From positions 160,950-224,949 of the forward strand of contig CANLRK010000004.1 in the NCBI GenBank assembly GCA_947493535.1: a DNA stretch of 64,000 nt, in the 5' to 3' direction. Position 1 is the first letter of the stretch, and every line of letters starts with the position of its first letter. This DNA comes from an uncultured Flavobacteriaceae bacterium. GTDB lineage: Bacteria; Bacteroidota; Bacteroidia; Flavobacteriales; Flavobacteriaceae. The notes beneath the pieces are model-generated. The model worked only from the letters and a program-made list of their open reading frames with translations. It made no database searches and had not been told where the DNA came from. The position numbers and the translations under genes are program-made. Below, one piece after another: positions 1 through 8,220 of the stretch.

Positions 1-271
1 TTCATGGTCTATTTTAAATAATGGTAGATTTTCTTATTATATAACGTTCGCTAATATATAAAAGAAAAGGTTATGAACAAAAACTATGCGAACAATTGCT
101 TTAAGACAAGTACTATGCCAAAAAACAGAAACCTAAACTCTTCTTGCTTATTAGGGTAATTTTTACTATCTTTAAGTAGGTGGTGACCTTGCCACTTTTT
201 TAGCTTTCTATACATACACCAAAAAAACTCATAGTATTATAACTAATCGTTTAATTTAAAAGGTGTATATC
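1..271. other. Left window edge, no gene seen
   Basis: I see no convincing open reading frame or RNA gene here. The stretch is AT-rich. It contains GTTCGC at 46-51 and GCGAAC at 88-93, which faintly recall the ends of the cassette units found later in the window, but the match is too short to call. Confidence 0.4.
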
Positions 272-712
272 ATGAAAAACATAGTACTACTCACGTTTAT
301 TTTTGCATTACTTCATACAGGTTGTGTTAGTAATGATGATGAAAACTACATTCAAAACAAAACCATTAACGCACGAGGTGCTTGGAACTTAACAAAAGTT
401 TCTGGAGGAATTATTGGACAGAATGAAAGTTATGAATCAAAAGTCATTACATGGAGTTTTAATGTGAAAAATTCAATTCTAACAATTGAAAACAACAATA
501 AAAGCAATGCTGAAGCGAAGCTATATTACGACGGTTTGCCAACTGGAAAATATCATTTTAATATTACAGAGATTAAAAACAACTATTTTTTATTTATTGA
601 AGGCAATGAATTTGGACTTTACAAAACAAAAGGAAACAAGCTCACTATTGACCAAGGCATAACAACCAATGGTGTGCTTTCAGATGCTTATATCTTAGAA
701 TTTAACCGATAG
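272..712 (+). CDS. Small putative lipoprotein, unknown function
   Basis: The product has 146 residues from the ATG at 272. A reading from an in-frame GTG at 263 is possible, but the ATG sits 9-14 nt after AAAAGG, a better spacing. Residues 1-19 form a lipoprotein signal peptide: Lys, a hydrophobic stretch, then the lipobox LHTGC with Cys19 as the lipidation site, followed by an Asp/Glu-rich tail. It should be anchored in the periplasm or outer membrane. The remainder, with Trp residues near 39 and 58 and alternating polar and hydrophobic residues, looks like the small beta-barrel lipocalin-like lipoproteins common in Flavobacteriaceae, but I cannot assign a family. A strong terminator follows at 741-781. 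Confidence 0.7.
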   Translation: MKNIVLLTFIFALLHTGCVSNDDENYIQNKTINARGAWNLTKVSGGIIGQNESYESKVITWSFNVKNSILTIENNNKSNAEAKLYYDGLPTGKYHFNITEIKNNYFLFIEGNEFGLYKTKGNKLTIDQGITTNGVLSDAYILEFNR

Positions 713-740
713 AAAGAAAAGAAAATCCCCAAAACTTAAA

Positions 741-781
741 AAAACCTAATTTACATTTCTTAGTAATGTAAATTAGGTTTT
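741..781. terminator. Bidirectional intrinsic terminator
   Basis: A perfect stem of about 17 bp (AAAACCTAATTTACATT with its complement) closes a short loop. An A-run precedes it and a T-run follows it. It can end both the lipoprotein transcript from the left and the tRNA-Leu transcript from the right. Confidence 0.8.
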
Positions 782-788
782 AATTTTG

Positions 789-870
789 TACTCAAGGTGG
801 GAATCGAACCCACACTTCCGAAGAAACTGGATTTTGAATCCAGCGCGTCTACCAGTTCCGCCACTTGAGC
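789..870 (-). tRNA. tRNA-Leu (anticodon CAA)
   Basis: Read on the minus strand the gene begins GCTCAAGTGGCGGAA and ends with the T-loop GGTTCGATTCC and acceptor strand CTTGAGT plus discriminator A. The anticodon stem CTGGA/TCCAG closes the loop TTCAAAA, giving anticodon CAA. The 82-nt length, with a long variable arm, fits a class II leucine tRNA. The final acceptor pair is a G-T wobble. CCA is not encoded. Confidence 0.93.
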
Positions 871-955
871 AGCTTTTTTTGTATGTCAGCAAAAGTATAA
901 AATTATTTCTTTAAAAGAACCTTTTTATATAACACTTTTTTTTAGGATTAATTCT

Positions 956-963
956 TATTTTTG
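956..963 (+). promoter_or_regulatory. Putative prs promoter, minus-7 element
   Basis: TATTTTTG matches the Bacteroidota minus-7 consensus TAnnTTTG, 32 nt before the prs start. I do not see a clear minus-33 TTG at the usual spacing, so the call rests on the minus-7 element alone. Confidence 0.5.
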
Positions 964-995
964 CCGCACAAACAACACTACTAAATTAACATATA

Positions 996-1937
996 ATGTC
1001 GGATTATACCTTAGAACCGAAAATATTTGCTTGTTCACAGAGTAAAGATTTAGCAGAAAGAATTGCTGAATCTTTCGGAACAAAACTAGGAAACGTAATA
1101 AGATCAACCTATAGCGACGGAGAGTTTCAACCTTCATTTGAAGAATCTGTTAGAGGGCGTAGGGTGTTTTTAATCGGATCAACTCACCCATCTTCAGAAA
1201 ACCTAATGGAACTGTTAATGATGTTAGATGCTGCTAAAAGAGCTTCCGCACGTCATATCACTGCAGTATTACCCTACTACGGATGGGCAAGACAAGATCG
1301 AAAAGATAAACCTAGAGTTCCTATTACAGCAAAACTAGTAGCCAGTTTACTAGAAACTGCGGGAGCAACCAGAATTATTACAATGGATTTACATGCGGAT
1401 CAAATTCAAGCATTTTTTGAAAAGCCTGTAGACCATTTATTTGCTTCAACCATCTTCTTACCACACGTACAATCGTTAAATTTAGAAAACCTGACCATTG
1501 CCTCACCAGATATGGGAGGTTCTAAACGTGCCTATGCCTACGCCAAAGCCTTAAAAAGCGATGTAGTTATTTGTTACAAACAACGCGAAAAAGCCAATGT
1601 TATTTCTCATATGGAGCTTATTGGTGATGTAAAAGGTAAAAATGTAGTGTTGGTTGATGATATGGTAGACACAGCCGGAACGCTTACTAAAGCTGCCGAT
1701 ATGATGATTGAGCGTGGTGCTTTAAGCGTACGTGCTATATGTACACACGCCATTCTATCTGGTAATGCTTTTGAGCGTATTGAAAACTCAAAATTACAAG
1801 AACTAATTGTAACCGACTCTGTTCCTCATGAACGCAAAAGTGATAAAATTAAAGTTGTTAGTTCGGCTAAACTTTTTGCTGATGTGATGAAAAGTGTTCA
1901 TGAAAACAAATCCATAAGTGAAAAATTTATCATGTAA
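996..1937 (+). CDS. prs: Ribose-phosphate pyrophosphokinase (PRPP synthetase)
   Basis: This enzyme transfers pyrophosphate from ATP to ribose 5-phosphate, making PRPP for purine, pyrimidine, histidine, tryptophan and NAD synthesis in the cytoplasm. At 313 residues it has the usual length. The flexible-loop motif RQDRKDKPRVPITAKL lies near residue 100, the metal-binding region TMDLHADQIQAFF near 130, and the PRPP-binding motif VLVDDMVDTAGTLTKAA near 220. The start ATG follows the promoter by about 30 nt. It stands alone; rplY downstream has its own promoter, although the prs-rplY-pth neighbourhood is a frequent grouping in Bacteroidota. Confidence 0.96.
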   Translation: MSDYTLEPKIFACSQSKDLAERIAESFGTKLGNVIRSTYSDGEFQPSFEESVRGRRVFLIGSTHPSSENLMELLMMLDAAKRASARHITAVLPYYGWARQDRKDKPRVPITAKLVASLLETAGATRIITMDLHADQIQAFFEKPVDHLFASTIFLPHVQSLNLENLTIASPDMGGSKRAYAYAKALKSDVVICYKQREKANVISHMELIGDVKGKNVVLVDDMVDTAGTLTKAADMMIERGALSVRAICTHAILSGNAFERIENSKLQELIVTDSVPHERKSDKIKVVSSAKLFADVMKSVHENKSISEKFIM

Positions 1938-1972
1938 ACTTTTCAAATACTGAAAATTACTTTATAAGTTTT

Positions 1973-2002
1973 TTGCAAGACGCAATAATTAGCGTACATT
2001 TG
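1973..2002 (+). promoter_or_regulatory. Bacteroidota-type promoter of rplY
   Basis: TTG at 1973-1975 (minus-33) and TACATTTG at 1995-2002 (minus-7, TAnnTTTG) are separated by 19 bp. This is the spacing expected for the primary sigma factor of Flavobacteria. The rplY ATG lies 45 nt downstream. Confidence 0.75.
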
Positions 2003-2047
2003 CCGCCCCTTATAAGGGGTAATTAATAATTTATATAAAGATTTACA

Positions 2048-2650
2048 ATGAAATCAATTACAATCAACGGATCACAAAGAGAAAGCGTAGGTAAAGTTTC
2101 TACTAAAGCCTTACGTAATGCTGGAATGGTTCCTTGCGTAGTGTACGGAGGAGACAAAGCAGTGCATTTCTCAGCACCAGAATTAGCATTCTCAAAATTA
2201 GTTTACACTCCTAACGCGCACACTGTTGTGATTGCTTTAGATAACGGAACTACAATTAATGCTATTTTACAAGACATTCAGTTCCACCCTGTTACTGACA
2301 AAATTTTACATGTTGACTTCTACCAGTTATTTGACGATAAAGAAGTTACTATGAACATTCCTGTGAAAATAGTAGGAAACGCACCAGGTGTAATGGCTGG
2401 TGGGGTATTAAACCTTAACCAACGTAAATTACGTGTTAAAGCTTTACCTGCAAACTTACCTGATTTTATTGATGCTGATATTTCAGAATTAGAAATTGGA
2501 AACAAATTATACATCACTAAATTAGCTAATGACAAGTACACGTTCTTACAACCAGACAACACTGTTGTTGCTCAAGTAAGAATTTCTAGAGCTGCAATGA
2601 AAGCTGCTCAAGAAGCTGCTAAAGCTGAAAAGGAAGCTGAAAAAGCTTAG
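2048..2650 (+). CDS. rplY: 50S ribosomal protein L25/general stress protein Ctc
   Basis: L25 binds 5S rRNA in the large ribosomal subunit. At 200 residues this is the long CTC/TL5 form: an N-terminal 5S-binding domain (about 1-90) with the motif CVVYGGDK, then a C-terminal beta domain (about 95-180), and an Ala/Lys/Glu-rich tail. It has its own promoter (1973-2002) and terminator (2674-2706), so it appears monocistronic. Length and motifs fit the family closely. Confidence 0.95.
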   Translation: MKSITINGSQRESVGKVSTKALRNAGMVPCVVYGGDKAVHFSAPELAFSKLVYTPNAHTVVIALDNGTTINAILQDIQFHPVTDKILHVDFYQLFDDKEVTMNIPVKIVGNAPGVMAGGVLNLNQRKLRVKALPANLPDFIDADISELEIGNKLYITKLANDKYTFLQPDNTVVAQVRISRAAMKAAQEAAKAEKEAEKA

Positions 2651-2673
2651 TAATAGTTTTTTCACTAAAAATA

Positions 2674-2706
2674 AAAAAGCATTCAACATTGTTGAATGCT
2701 TTTTTA
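2674..2706 (+). terminator. Intrinsic terminator after rplY
   Basis: AAAAAGCATTCAAC pairs with GTTGAATGCTTTTT around a 3-nt loop and is followed by a T-run. It lies 24 nt after the rplY stop. Confidence 0.85.
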
Positions 2707-2747
2707 TTTTTGTAACAGTTTAAACTATACCGTAAAAACTATGAGTT

Positions 2748-3380
2748 ATGTTTCAATGGTTACTCAATATATTTAAATCAAAAGAACGTGTTTTATTAAA
2801 AAATACAGATACTATGAAAAAATTCTTAATAGTCGGCTTAGGAAACATTGGCGATGAATATGAAAACACGCGTCACAATATAGGGTTCAAAATTCTTGAT
2901 TATTTAGCTAAAAAGGAGTCGCTTACTTTTGAAAACCAAAAACTTGGCGCTATTACCACTTATAAATTTAAAGGACGTAGTTTTATATTACTAAAACCTT
3001 CTACATATATGAACCTAAGCGGGAAAGCTATTAAGTATTGGCTTACCAAAGAAAAAATACCCTTAGAAAATTTATTAGTCATTACAGACGATTTAAACTT
3101 ACCTTTTGGAACAATCCGTATTAAAACCAAAGGAAGTGATGGCGGCCATAACGGACTTAAAAACACACAATTAATATTACAAACCAACAAATACAACCGC
3201 TTTAGGTTTGGGATTAGCGATGAATTCAGTAAAGGAAGACAGGTAGATTATGTTTTAGGGAACTGGACAGAAGAGGAAAGTAATAAATTAAATGAACGTT
3301 TGGATGTTTCTGTACAAGCTATAAAGTCATTTGGTTTAGCAGGAATAAACAATACAATGAACAGTTTTAACGGTAAATAA
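2748..3380 (+). CDS. pth: Peptidyl-tRNA hydrolase
   Basis: The enzyme releases peptides from prematurely dissociated peptidyl-tRNA, recycling tRNA. The family core begins at MKKFLIVGLGNIGDEYENTR (residue 23, ATG at 2814). The catalytic His is in TRHNIGF. The substrate motifs KPSTYMNLSG and DDLNLPFG and the GGHNGL loop are present. The preceding 22 residues (MFQWLLNIFKSKERV) are in frame from an ATG at 2748; a similar short basic extension is common in flavobacterial Pth, so I keep the longer start but cannot exclude 2814. The ribF gene follows after 61 nt. Confidence 0.93.
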   Translation: MFQWLLNIFKSKERVLLKNTDTMKKFLIVGLGNIGDEYENTRHNIGFKILDYLAKKESLTFENQKLGAITTYKFKGRSFILLKPSTYMNLSGKAIKYWLTKEKIPLENLLVITDDLNLPFGTIRIKTKGSDGGHNGLKNTQLILQTNKYNRFRFGISDEFSKGRQVDYVLGNWTEEESNKLNERLDVSVQAIKSFGLAGINNTMNSFNGK

Positions 3381-3441
3381 CCCATATTAATTTTTATCTT
3401 TACCCATGTATTTAGCGTCTAGCTAATTCCTAAATTTGTTT

Positions 3442-4374
3442 ATGAAAACATTTCGCTCTATTAAAGATTTCGATTCAAAAACTCCAACAGTCCTCACTAT
3501 TGGCACTTTTGATGGAGTACATATAGGACATAAAAAAATATTGAATCGCCTTACCAATACTAGCAAAAACAATAATTTAGCCGCTACCGTTTTAACTTTT
3601 TTTCCACATCCACGCATGGTGTTACAAAAAGATACAACTATCAAACTTATACACACCATTGATGAACGTGCACAAATATTAGATGACATAGGAATTGAAA
3701 ATTTAATTATTCAACCGTTTTCAAAAGAATTTTCAAGACTTACCGCTGCTGATTTCGTTCGTGATATTTTAGTAAAACAACTAAATGTAAAACATATTAT
3801 TGTTGGTTACGACCATCGGTTTGGACGAAACCGAACAGCTAACATTGAAAATCTTAAAGAGTTTGGGGAAATTTACGACTTTACCGTAGAAGAAATTTCT
3901 GCTCAAGATATAAATGAAGTTGCTGTTAGTTCTACAAAAATTAGAAATGCACTAACCAAAGGTGATATAGAAACTGTAAACACCTATTTAGGCACACCTT
4001 TTCAATTAAACGGAACAGTCACTAAAGGAAAAGGTATAGGAAAAACCATTAATTATCCAACGGCTAATATTACTATTTCCGAAACCTATAAAATGATTCC
4101 TAAAAACGGGGTATATATAGCACAAGCTATCATTAACAGTAAGCTATATGAAGGTATGATGAATATTGGCCACAACCCTACAGTATCCGGAACAAAACAA
4201 AGCATTGAAATACACTTATTTAATTTTAATCGAGAGATCTATGATGAAAATATAACTGTTTCTGTGCTTAAACGCCTTCGTGATGAACAAAAATTTGAAT
4301 CCGTAGCATTGCTCAAAAATCAATTAGAAAAAGATCAGCAAGAAGCTTTACATTACTTCACTCATCATGAATAA
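3442..4374 (+). CDS. ribF: Bifunctional riboflavin kinase/FAD synthetase
   Basis: The protein converts riboflavin to FMN and then FAD. The N-terminal adenylyltransferase domain (about 1-180) shows TIGTFDGVHIGHKKIL with the nucleotide-binding HxGH. The C-terminal riboflavin kinase domain (about 185-305) shows GKGIGKTINYPTANI and GVYIAQA. At 310 residues it has normal length. An in-frame TTG lies 6 nt upstream, but ATG at 3442 is preferred. Its last 8 nt overlap the next gene, so the two are probably translated together. Confidence 0.95.
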   Translation: MKTFRSIKDFDSKTPTVLTIGTFDGVHIGHKKILNRLTNTSKNNNLAATVLTFFPHPRMVLQKDTTIKLIHTIDERAQILDDIGIENLIIQPFSKEFSRLTAADFVRDILVKQLNVKHIIVGYDHRFGRNRTANIENLKEFGEIYDFTVEEISAQDINEVAVSSTKIRNALTKGDIETVNTYLGTPFQLNGTVTKGKGIGKTINYPTANITISETYKMIPKNGVYIAQAIINSKLYEGMMNIGHNPTVSGTKQSIEIHLFNFNREIYDENITVSVLKRLRDEQKFESVALLKNQLEKDQQEALHYFTHHE

Positions 4375-5719
4375 ACTTTTGTTTAAACAAATTGACAATT
4401 CTTCTTTAGTAATATTTAGAGTGCTTTTCGGGCTCTTGATATTCCTTGAGTCTGTTGGCGCTATCTTTACGGGCTGGGTAAAAAAAACATTAATTGACCC
4501 TGACCTTACCTTTACCATGATAGGCTTTGAGTGGCTACAACCCTTACCAGGAAACTGGATGTATGCCTACTATATAACAATGGGAATATTTGGCTTTTTT
4601 GTAATGATTGGCTACCGATATCGCGTAAGTATGATTGCTTTTACGTTGTTATGGACCATCACATATCTCATGCAAAAAGCCTCGTATAACAACCATTATT
4701 ATTTACTCATTTTAATTTCGACATTTATGTGCATTGTTCCCGCCAACAAATATCTTTCGGTTGACGTACAAAGAAACCCCGAAATTAAATCGATAAAAAT
4801 GCCCCAATGGGCAAAATTAATTTTTATTATACAAATGGCTATAGTCTATACCTATGGGGCTATTGCCAAGCTATACCCAGACTGGTTAGACACCAGTGTA
4901 ATGAAACTATTAATGCAATCTAAAAAACATTATTATCTTGTTGGAAATCTATTACAAGAGCAATGGATGCATTATTTTTTAGCTTATGGAGGAATTGTTT
5001 TTGACGGATTAATCATCCCCTTTCTTCTTCTTAAAGTAACAAGAAAATACGCTTTTGCAGCGGCAATTTTCTTTCATTTATTTAATGCCATAGTATTTCA
5101 AGTTGGCATATTTCCTTTTTTATCATTAGCATTTTGCTTATTCTTTTTTGAAGCCAAAACTATACATCGCATCTTTTTAAAACAAAAGCCTTTCTACACT
5201 GAAAACGAAATCAACATCCCTAACAACATTGGTATTATAAAACCACTTTTTATTATTTACTTCTGCATACAAATAGCACTTCCAATCCGTCATTGGTTTA
5301 TACAAGGAGATGTTTTACGAACAGAAGAAGGTCATCGATTAAGTTGGCGTATGATGCTTCGTACAAAATCTGGGATGATCAATTTTAAAATAGTTGACAA
5401 AGCAACAGGAAAGAGCTCAATTATTAACCATCGAGATTTAGTAAGCTTCAAACAAGGGCATCTACTAGCCACAAAACCCGATGTAATATGGCAATTTGCT
5501 CAGTTTTTGAAAAAAAAATATAAAGAAGAAGAACAAAAAGATATTGAAGTATACGCTGTAAACAGCAGGGTTAGCATCAACGGAAAACCAATGCGTACTT
5601 TTATTGACCCTACTCAAGACTTAGCCGCTGTAAAATGGAGTCATTTTAAACATAGCTCATGGATTACAAACAATACTAACAACCCTATCAACAAACTACG
5701 TAACAACATGTTAGATTAA
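4367..5719 (+). CDS. HTTM-domain membrane protein (gamma-carboxylase-like)
   Basis: This 450-residue integral membrane protein resembles the HTTM family, which includes vitamin K-dependent gamma-carboxylase relatives. The first 290 residues hold about eight hydrophobic helices. Family-typical stretches include NNHYYLLILISTFMCIVP (about residues 104-121), YTYGAIAKL (near 163) and FFHLFNA (near 237). The C-terminal 150 residues are soluble, with RLSWRMMLRTKSG, a feature shared with the carboxylase group. The bacterial substrate is unknown. It overlaps ribF by 8 nt, a pairing that suggests co-expression but not a specific role. Confidence 0.8.
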   Translation: MNKLLFKQIDNSSLVIFRVLFGLLIFLESVGAIFTGWVKKTLIDPDLTFTMIGFEWLQPLPGNWMYAYYITMGIFGFFVMIGYRYRVSMIAFTLLWTITYLMQKASYNNHYYLLILISTFMCIVPANKYLSVDVQRNPEIKSIKMPQWAKLIFIIQMAIVYTYGAIAKLYPDWLDTSVMKLLMQSKKHYYLVGNLLQEQWMHYFLAYGGIVFDGLIIPFLLLKVTRKYAFAAAIFFHLFNAIVFQVGIFPFLSLAFCLFFFEAKTIHRIFLKQKPFYTENEINIPNNIGIIKPLFIIYFCIQIALPIRHWFIQGDVLRTEEGHRLSWRMMLRTKSGMINFKIVDKATGKSSIINHRDLVSFKQGHLLATKPDVIWQFAQFLKKKYKEEEQKDIEVYAVNSRVSINGKPMRTFIDPTQDLAAVKWSHFKHSSWITNNTNNPINKLRNNMLD

Positions 5720-5724
5720 TTTAA

Positions 5725-5732
5725 TACTTTTG
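5725..5732 (+). promoter_or_regulatory. Putative minus-7 element upstream of the peroxidase gene
   Basis: TACTTTTG fits TAnnTTTG and lies in the 67-nt gap before the cytochrome c peroxidase gene. No good minus-33 TTG is seen at 19-21 nt upstream. Confidence 0.4.
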
Positions 5733-5786
5733 CGCACTGTAACCAAAGTTACCTTAAATTAATACTGATTAGTTTATTTTTAACGC

Positions 5787-6737
5787 ATGAAAAACCTCAA
5801 ATACTTTATCCTACTTTTAGGCTTTTTTAGTTGTTCCGAACCACCACAAATAACTACAAAAGTTGAACTTGGTAAAAAATTATTTTTCGACCCTATTCTT
5901 TCTAAAGACAACAGCATTTCTTGTGCTAGCTGTCATAACCCACAATTTGCATATGCCGATAACAAAGCACTATCATTAGGCGTAAATGATAGTATCGGAA
6001 CACGTAATACTCCTTCGATAATGAATATGCTGAGCCGCCCCTACTTTTTTCATGATGGTAGAGCTCCAAGTTTAGAAGCACAAGCAAGCATGCCCATTGA
6101 AAATCCAGTGGAAATGAATTTAGTTTTTGATGAAGCTGTGAACAAAATAAAAAATAACAAAGAATACTATATCCTCTTTAACAAAATATACCAAGACAGT
6201 CCTAATCACAACACAATTACAAATGCCTTGGCAGAGTTTCAACGTAGTCTAGAAAGTGATGGAAGTGCCCCTCATGATTTATGGATTAATGACGTGGATA
6301 CTTTAGCCTTAAGCACATCGCAACAACGTGGTAGAGCTATTTTTTTAGCAGATGAATTTAAATGTTTTGAATGCCATTCTGGACCAGATTTTACTGGTGA
6401 TGAATTTAGAAATATAGGACTATACAACGGCACTACATTGAATGACACTGGAAGGTTTCAAGTTACAAAAGACTCTTCTGATTTAGGTAAATTTAAAGTG
6501 CCCGGACTAAGAAATGTCGCGCTTACCGCACCGTATATGCATAACGGAATGTTTAACACCCTAGAAGAGGTTATTGATTTCTATAGCAATCCGTATGATT
6601 TTGTAAAAGCCCCTGTAAACATAGATAGCTTAATGGTTACACCTTTAAACTTTACAGAACAACAAAAAACCGACTTGGTTAATTTTTTACACGCACTGAC
6701 CGATAAAAATATTCCACATAGAAATGAAGAAAACTAG
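5787..6737 (+). CDS. Di-haem cytochrome c peroxidase (lipoprotein)
   Basis: Members of this CcpA/MauG family reduce hydrogen peroxide with electrons from cytochrome c in the periplasm. Residues 1-16 form a lipoprotein signal (lipobox GFFSC). Two covalent haem motifs are present: CASCH near residue 46 and CFECH near 193. The family motif VPGLRNVALTAPYMHNG, whose Met may ligand the second haem, is near 236. At 316 residues it is close to the family norm. A terminator follows directly. Substrate specificity (peroxidase or MauG-like oxidation) cannot be told from sequence alone. Confidence 0.92.
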   Translation: MKNLKYFILLLGFFSCSEPPQITTKVELGKKLFFDPILSKDNSISCASCHNPQFAYADNKALSLGVNDSIGTRNTPSIMNMLSRPYFFHDGRAPSLEAQASMPIENPVEMNLVFDEAVNKIKNNKEYYILFNKIYQDSPNHNTITNALAEFQRSLESDGSAPHDLWINDVDTLALSTSQQRGRAIFLADEFKCFECHSGPDFTGDEFRNIGLYNGTTLNDTGRFQVTKDSSDLGKFKVPGLRNVALTAPYMHNGMFNTLEEVIDFYSNPYDFVKAPVNIDSLMVTPLNFTEQQKTDLVNFLHALTDKNIPHRNEEN

Positions 6738-6755
6738 CTAATAGTTTTTAAAAAA

Positions 6756-6792
6756 CAAAAAACCTCTAGTTTACAACTAGAGGTTTTTTTTG
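6756..6792 (+). terminator. Intrinsic terminator after the peroxidase gene
   Basis: AAAACCTCTAGTT pairs with AACTAGAGGTTTT, and an eight-base T-run follows. The T-run touches the left attachment repeat of the island, so the island entered right beside this terminator. Confidence 0.85.
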
Positions 6793-6808
6793 TTATCCCA
6801 CAAGGATT
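6789..6808. repeat. attL: left attachment-site repeat of the island
   Basis: TTTGTTATCCCACAAGGATT is repeated exactly at 28919-28938, where it covers the last 16 nt of the tRNA-Gln gene plus 4 nt beyond it. The remainder of the tRNA is absent here, so this is the displaced 3' fragment left by integration. Confidence 0.88.
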
Positions 6809-6921
6809 AGTTTTTGTGAATTCAAAACAATCCAATTATCATCAAAACAAATAAACACCTGTGTTTTATTGGTTTTAGCATTTGAGCAAATCTACATAAA
6901 TTGCATTAAATCGCAAAATTG

Positions 6922-6953
6922 TTGACTAGATGTTGACTAAATTAATATATTTG
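6922..6953 (+). promoter_or_regulatory. Integrase promoter overlapping arm-type repeats
   Basis: TTG at 6922-6924 and TATATTTG at 6946-6953 lie 21 bp apart and form a Bacteroidota promoter. The minus-33 TTG is part of the 19-bp repeat TTGACTAGATGTTGACTAA that recurs at the other end of the island. The integrase ATG is only 4 nt past the minus-7 element, which implies a leaderless or nearly leaderless mRNA and possible self-repression by integrase. Confidence 0.6.
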
Positions 6954-6957
6954 AGCA

Positions 6958-8217
6958 ATGGCAACAATCAAGTATCTACTTCAAAGTAAAAAAGGTAATG
7001 CACCTATTTATTTACGCTTTTCTTTAGGCAGAAACAACACTTTAAAAAGAAAAACTGGGTTAACTATAGATCCAAAAAAATGGAGCACTGCAACAGGTTT
7101 TCCAATAGCAAAGAGTGATCACCTTAAATCCCTTAAAACAGACTTACAAAAATTAAAAACCTATATTGAAGAAGTGTTCAATATTGATAACAGTAAAGGT
7201 ATTCCCATAAATGGTGAGTGGCTAGAACAGAAGATTGACACGTTCTTCGACAGAATTGATAATTCTAACGACATTAATACAATATCTGGAATTATACAAT
7301 ACATTATTGACAACGCTTCTACTAGAAAAAACGGAAAAGGAGGCGTTGGTATATCATCAGGAAGAATAAAGGGATATAATAACCTTAAAAATCTTCTTGA
7401 AAAATATCTAAACAATAAACAAATATTTGTTAGAGATATCAATTTAAAATTCTCAAATGAATTTAAAGACTGGTTATTAAATACTCAAAACTATTCAGAA
7501 AGTTTCATGCAAAAGAAAATTAGCGATTTAAAATTTGTATGCAATGAAGCTAATAGTCTTGGTGTAGAAGTTAACCAACAACTACATCTTATTAAAAAAA
7601 CAACAACCAACAACAAAACAGATATTATATATCTTAACAAGGTTGAGCTTAGAAAAATATCAAATACAATAATTGAAAATAAAAAACTAAACAATGCTAA
7701 AAAATGGCTGCTTTTAGGTTGTGAAATTGGACAACGCGTTAGTGATCTATTAAATTTAACTGAAAAGAACGTAAGCGTATATAGAAACCAGCCTAACAGA
7801 AAAATAATAACCCTTACACAACAGAAAACGAACAAGAAAGTAATTATCCCACTTTCTACAGAAGCTATGAATATTATCAATGATAGTTTCCCTTATAAAA
7901 TTTCAAGTCAAAACTTCAATGATTACATAAAAGAGGTTTGCAGGTTATCTAAAATAGACACTCTGGTTAATGGAGGGAAAATGTGCCCAGATACTAAGCG
8001 AAAAGTATTCGGAAAGTTTAAAAAATGGGAATTAATTACTAGCCACACTTGTAGACGTTCATTTGCTTCAAATTATTACGGAAAAATGGATACAGCATTA
8101 ATTAAAAGCGTAACTGGACATACAACAGAAGCTTCATTACTAACTTACATAGGAAAAACATCAGCGGATTATACTGAGCAAATTTTTTTAGCTATGGACA
8201 ACTTAAATAATATTTAA
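6958..8217 (+). CDS. Tyrosine recombinase, island integrase
   Basis: The 419-residue protein is a Bacteroidota-type phage integrase. It has an N-terminal arm-binding domain (YLRFSLGRNNTLKRKTGLTI), a SAM-like core-binding domain (about 105-210) and a catalytic domain (about 220-410). Visible catalytic residues are Arg in GQRVSDLLNL, Lys in TQQKTNKKVIIPL, His-x-x-Arg in TSHTCRRSFA, His in TGHTTEASLLTY and the nucleophile Tyr in that last motif. It should catalyse excision and integration at tRNA-Gln. It is not an integron IntI: I see no IntI-specific extra segment around the HxxR motif. The next gene starts 3 nt after its stop. Confidence 0.95.
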   Translation: MATIKYLLQSKKGNAPIYLRFSLGRNNTLKRKTGLTIDPKKWSTATGFPIAKSDHLKSLKTDLQKLKTYIEEVFNIDNSKGIPINGEWLEQKIDTFFDRIDNSNDINTISGIIQYIIDNASTRKNGKGGVGISSGRIKGYNNLKNLLEKYLNNKQIFVRDINLKFSNEFKDWLLNTQNYSESFMQKKISDLKFVCNEANSLGVEVNQQLHLIKKTTTNNKTDIIYLNKVELRKISNTIIENKKLNNAKKWLLLGCEIGQRVSDLLNLTEKNVSVYRNQPNRKIITLTQQKTNKKVIIPLSTEAMNIINDSFPYKISSQNFNDYIKEVCRLSKIDTLVNGGKMCPDTKRKVFGKFKKWELITSHTCRRSFASNYYGKMDTALIKSVTGHTTEASLLTYIGKTSADYTEQIFLAMDNLNNI

Positions 8218-8220
8218 AAA

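Noticed and set aside
46-93. GTTCGC and GCGAAC near the left edge as a cassette remnant
   Set aside because: Only 6 bp of complementarity over 42 nt and no inner arms; probably chance.
6958-8217. The island integrase as the integron integrase (IntI)
   Set aside because: It has the Bacteroidota phage-integrase layout with its own att and arm sites at the island ends, and I see no IntI-specific insert. It may still be tested, but the sequence does not favour it.
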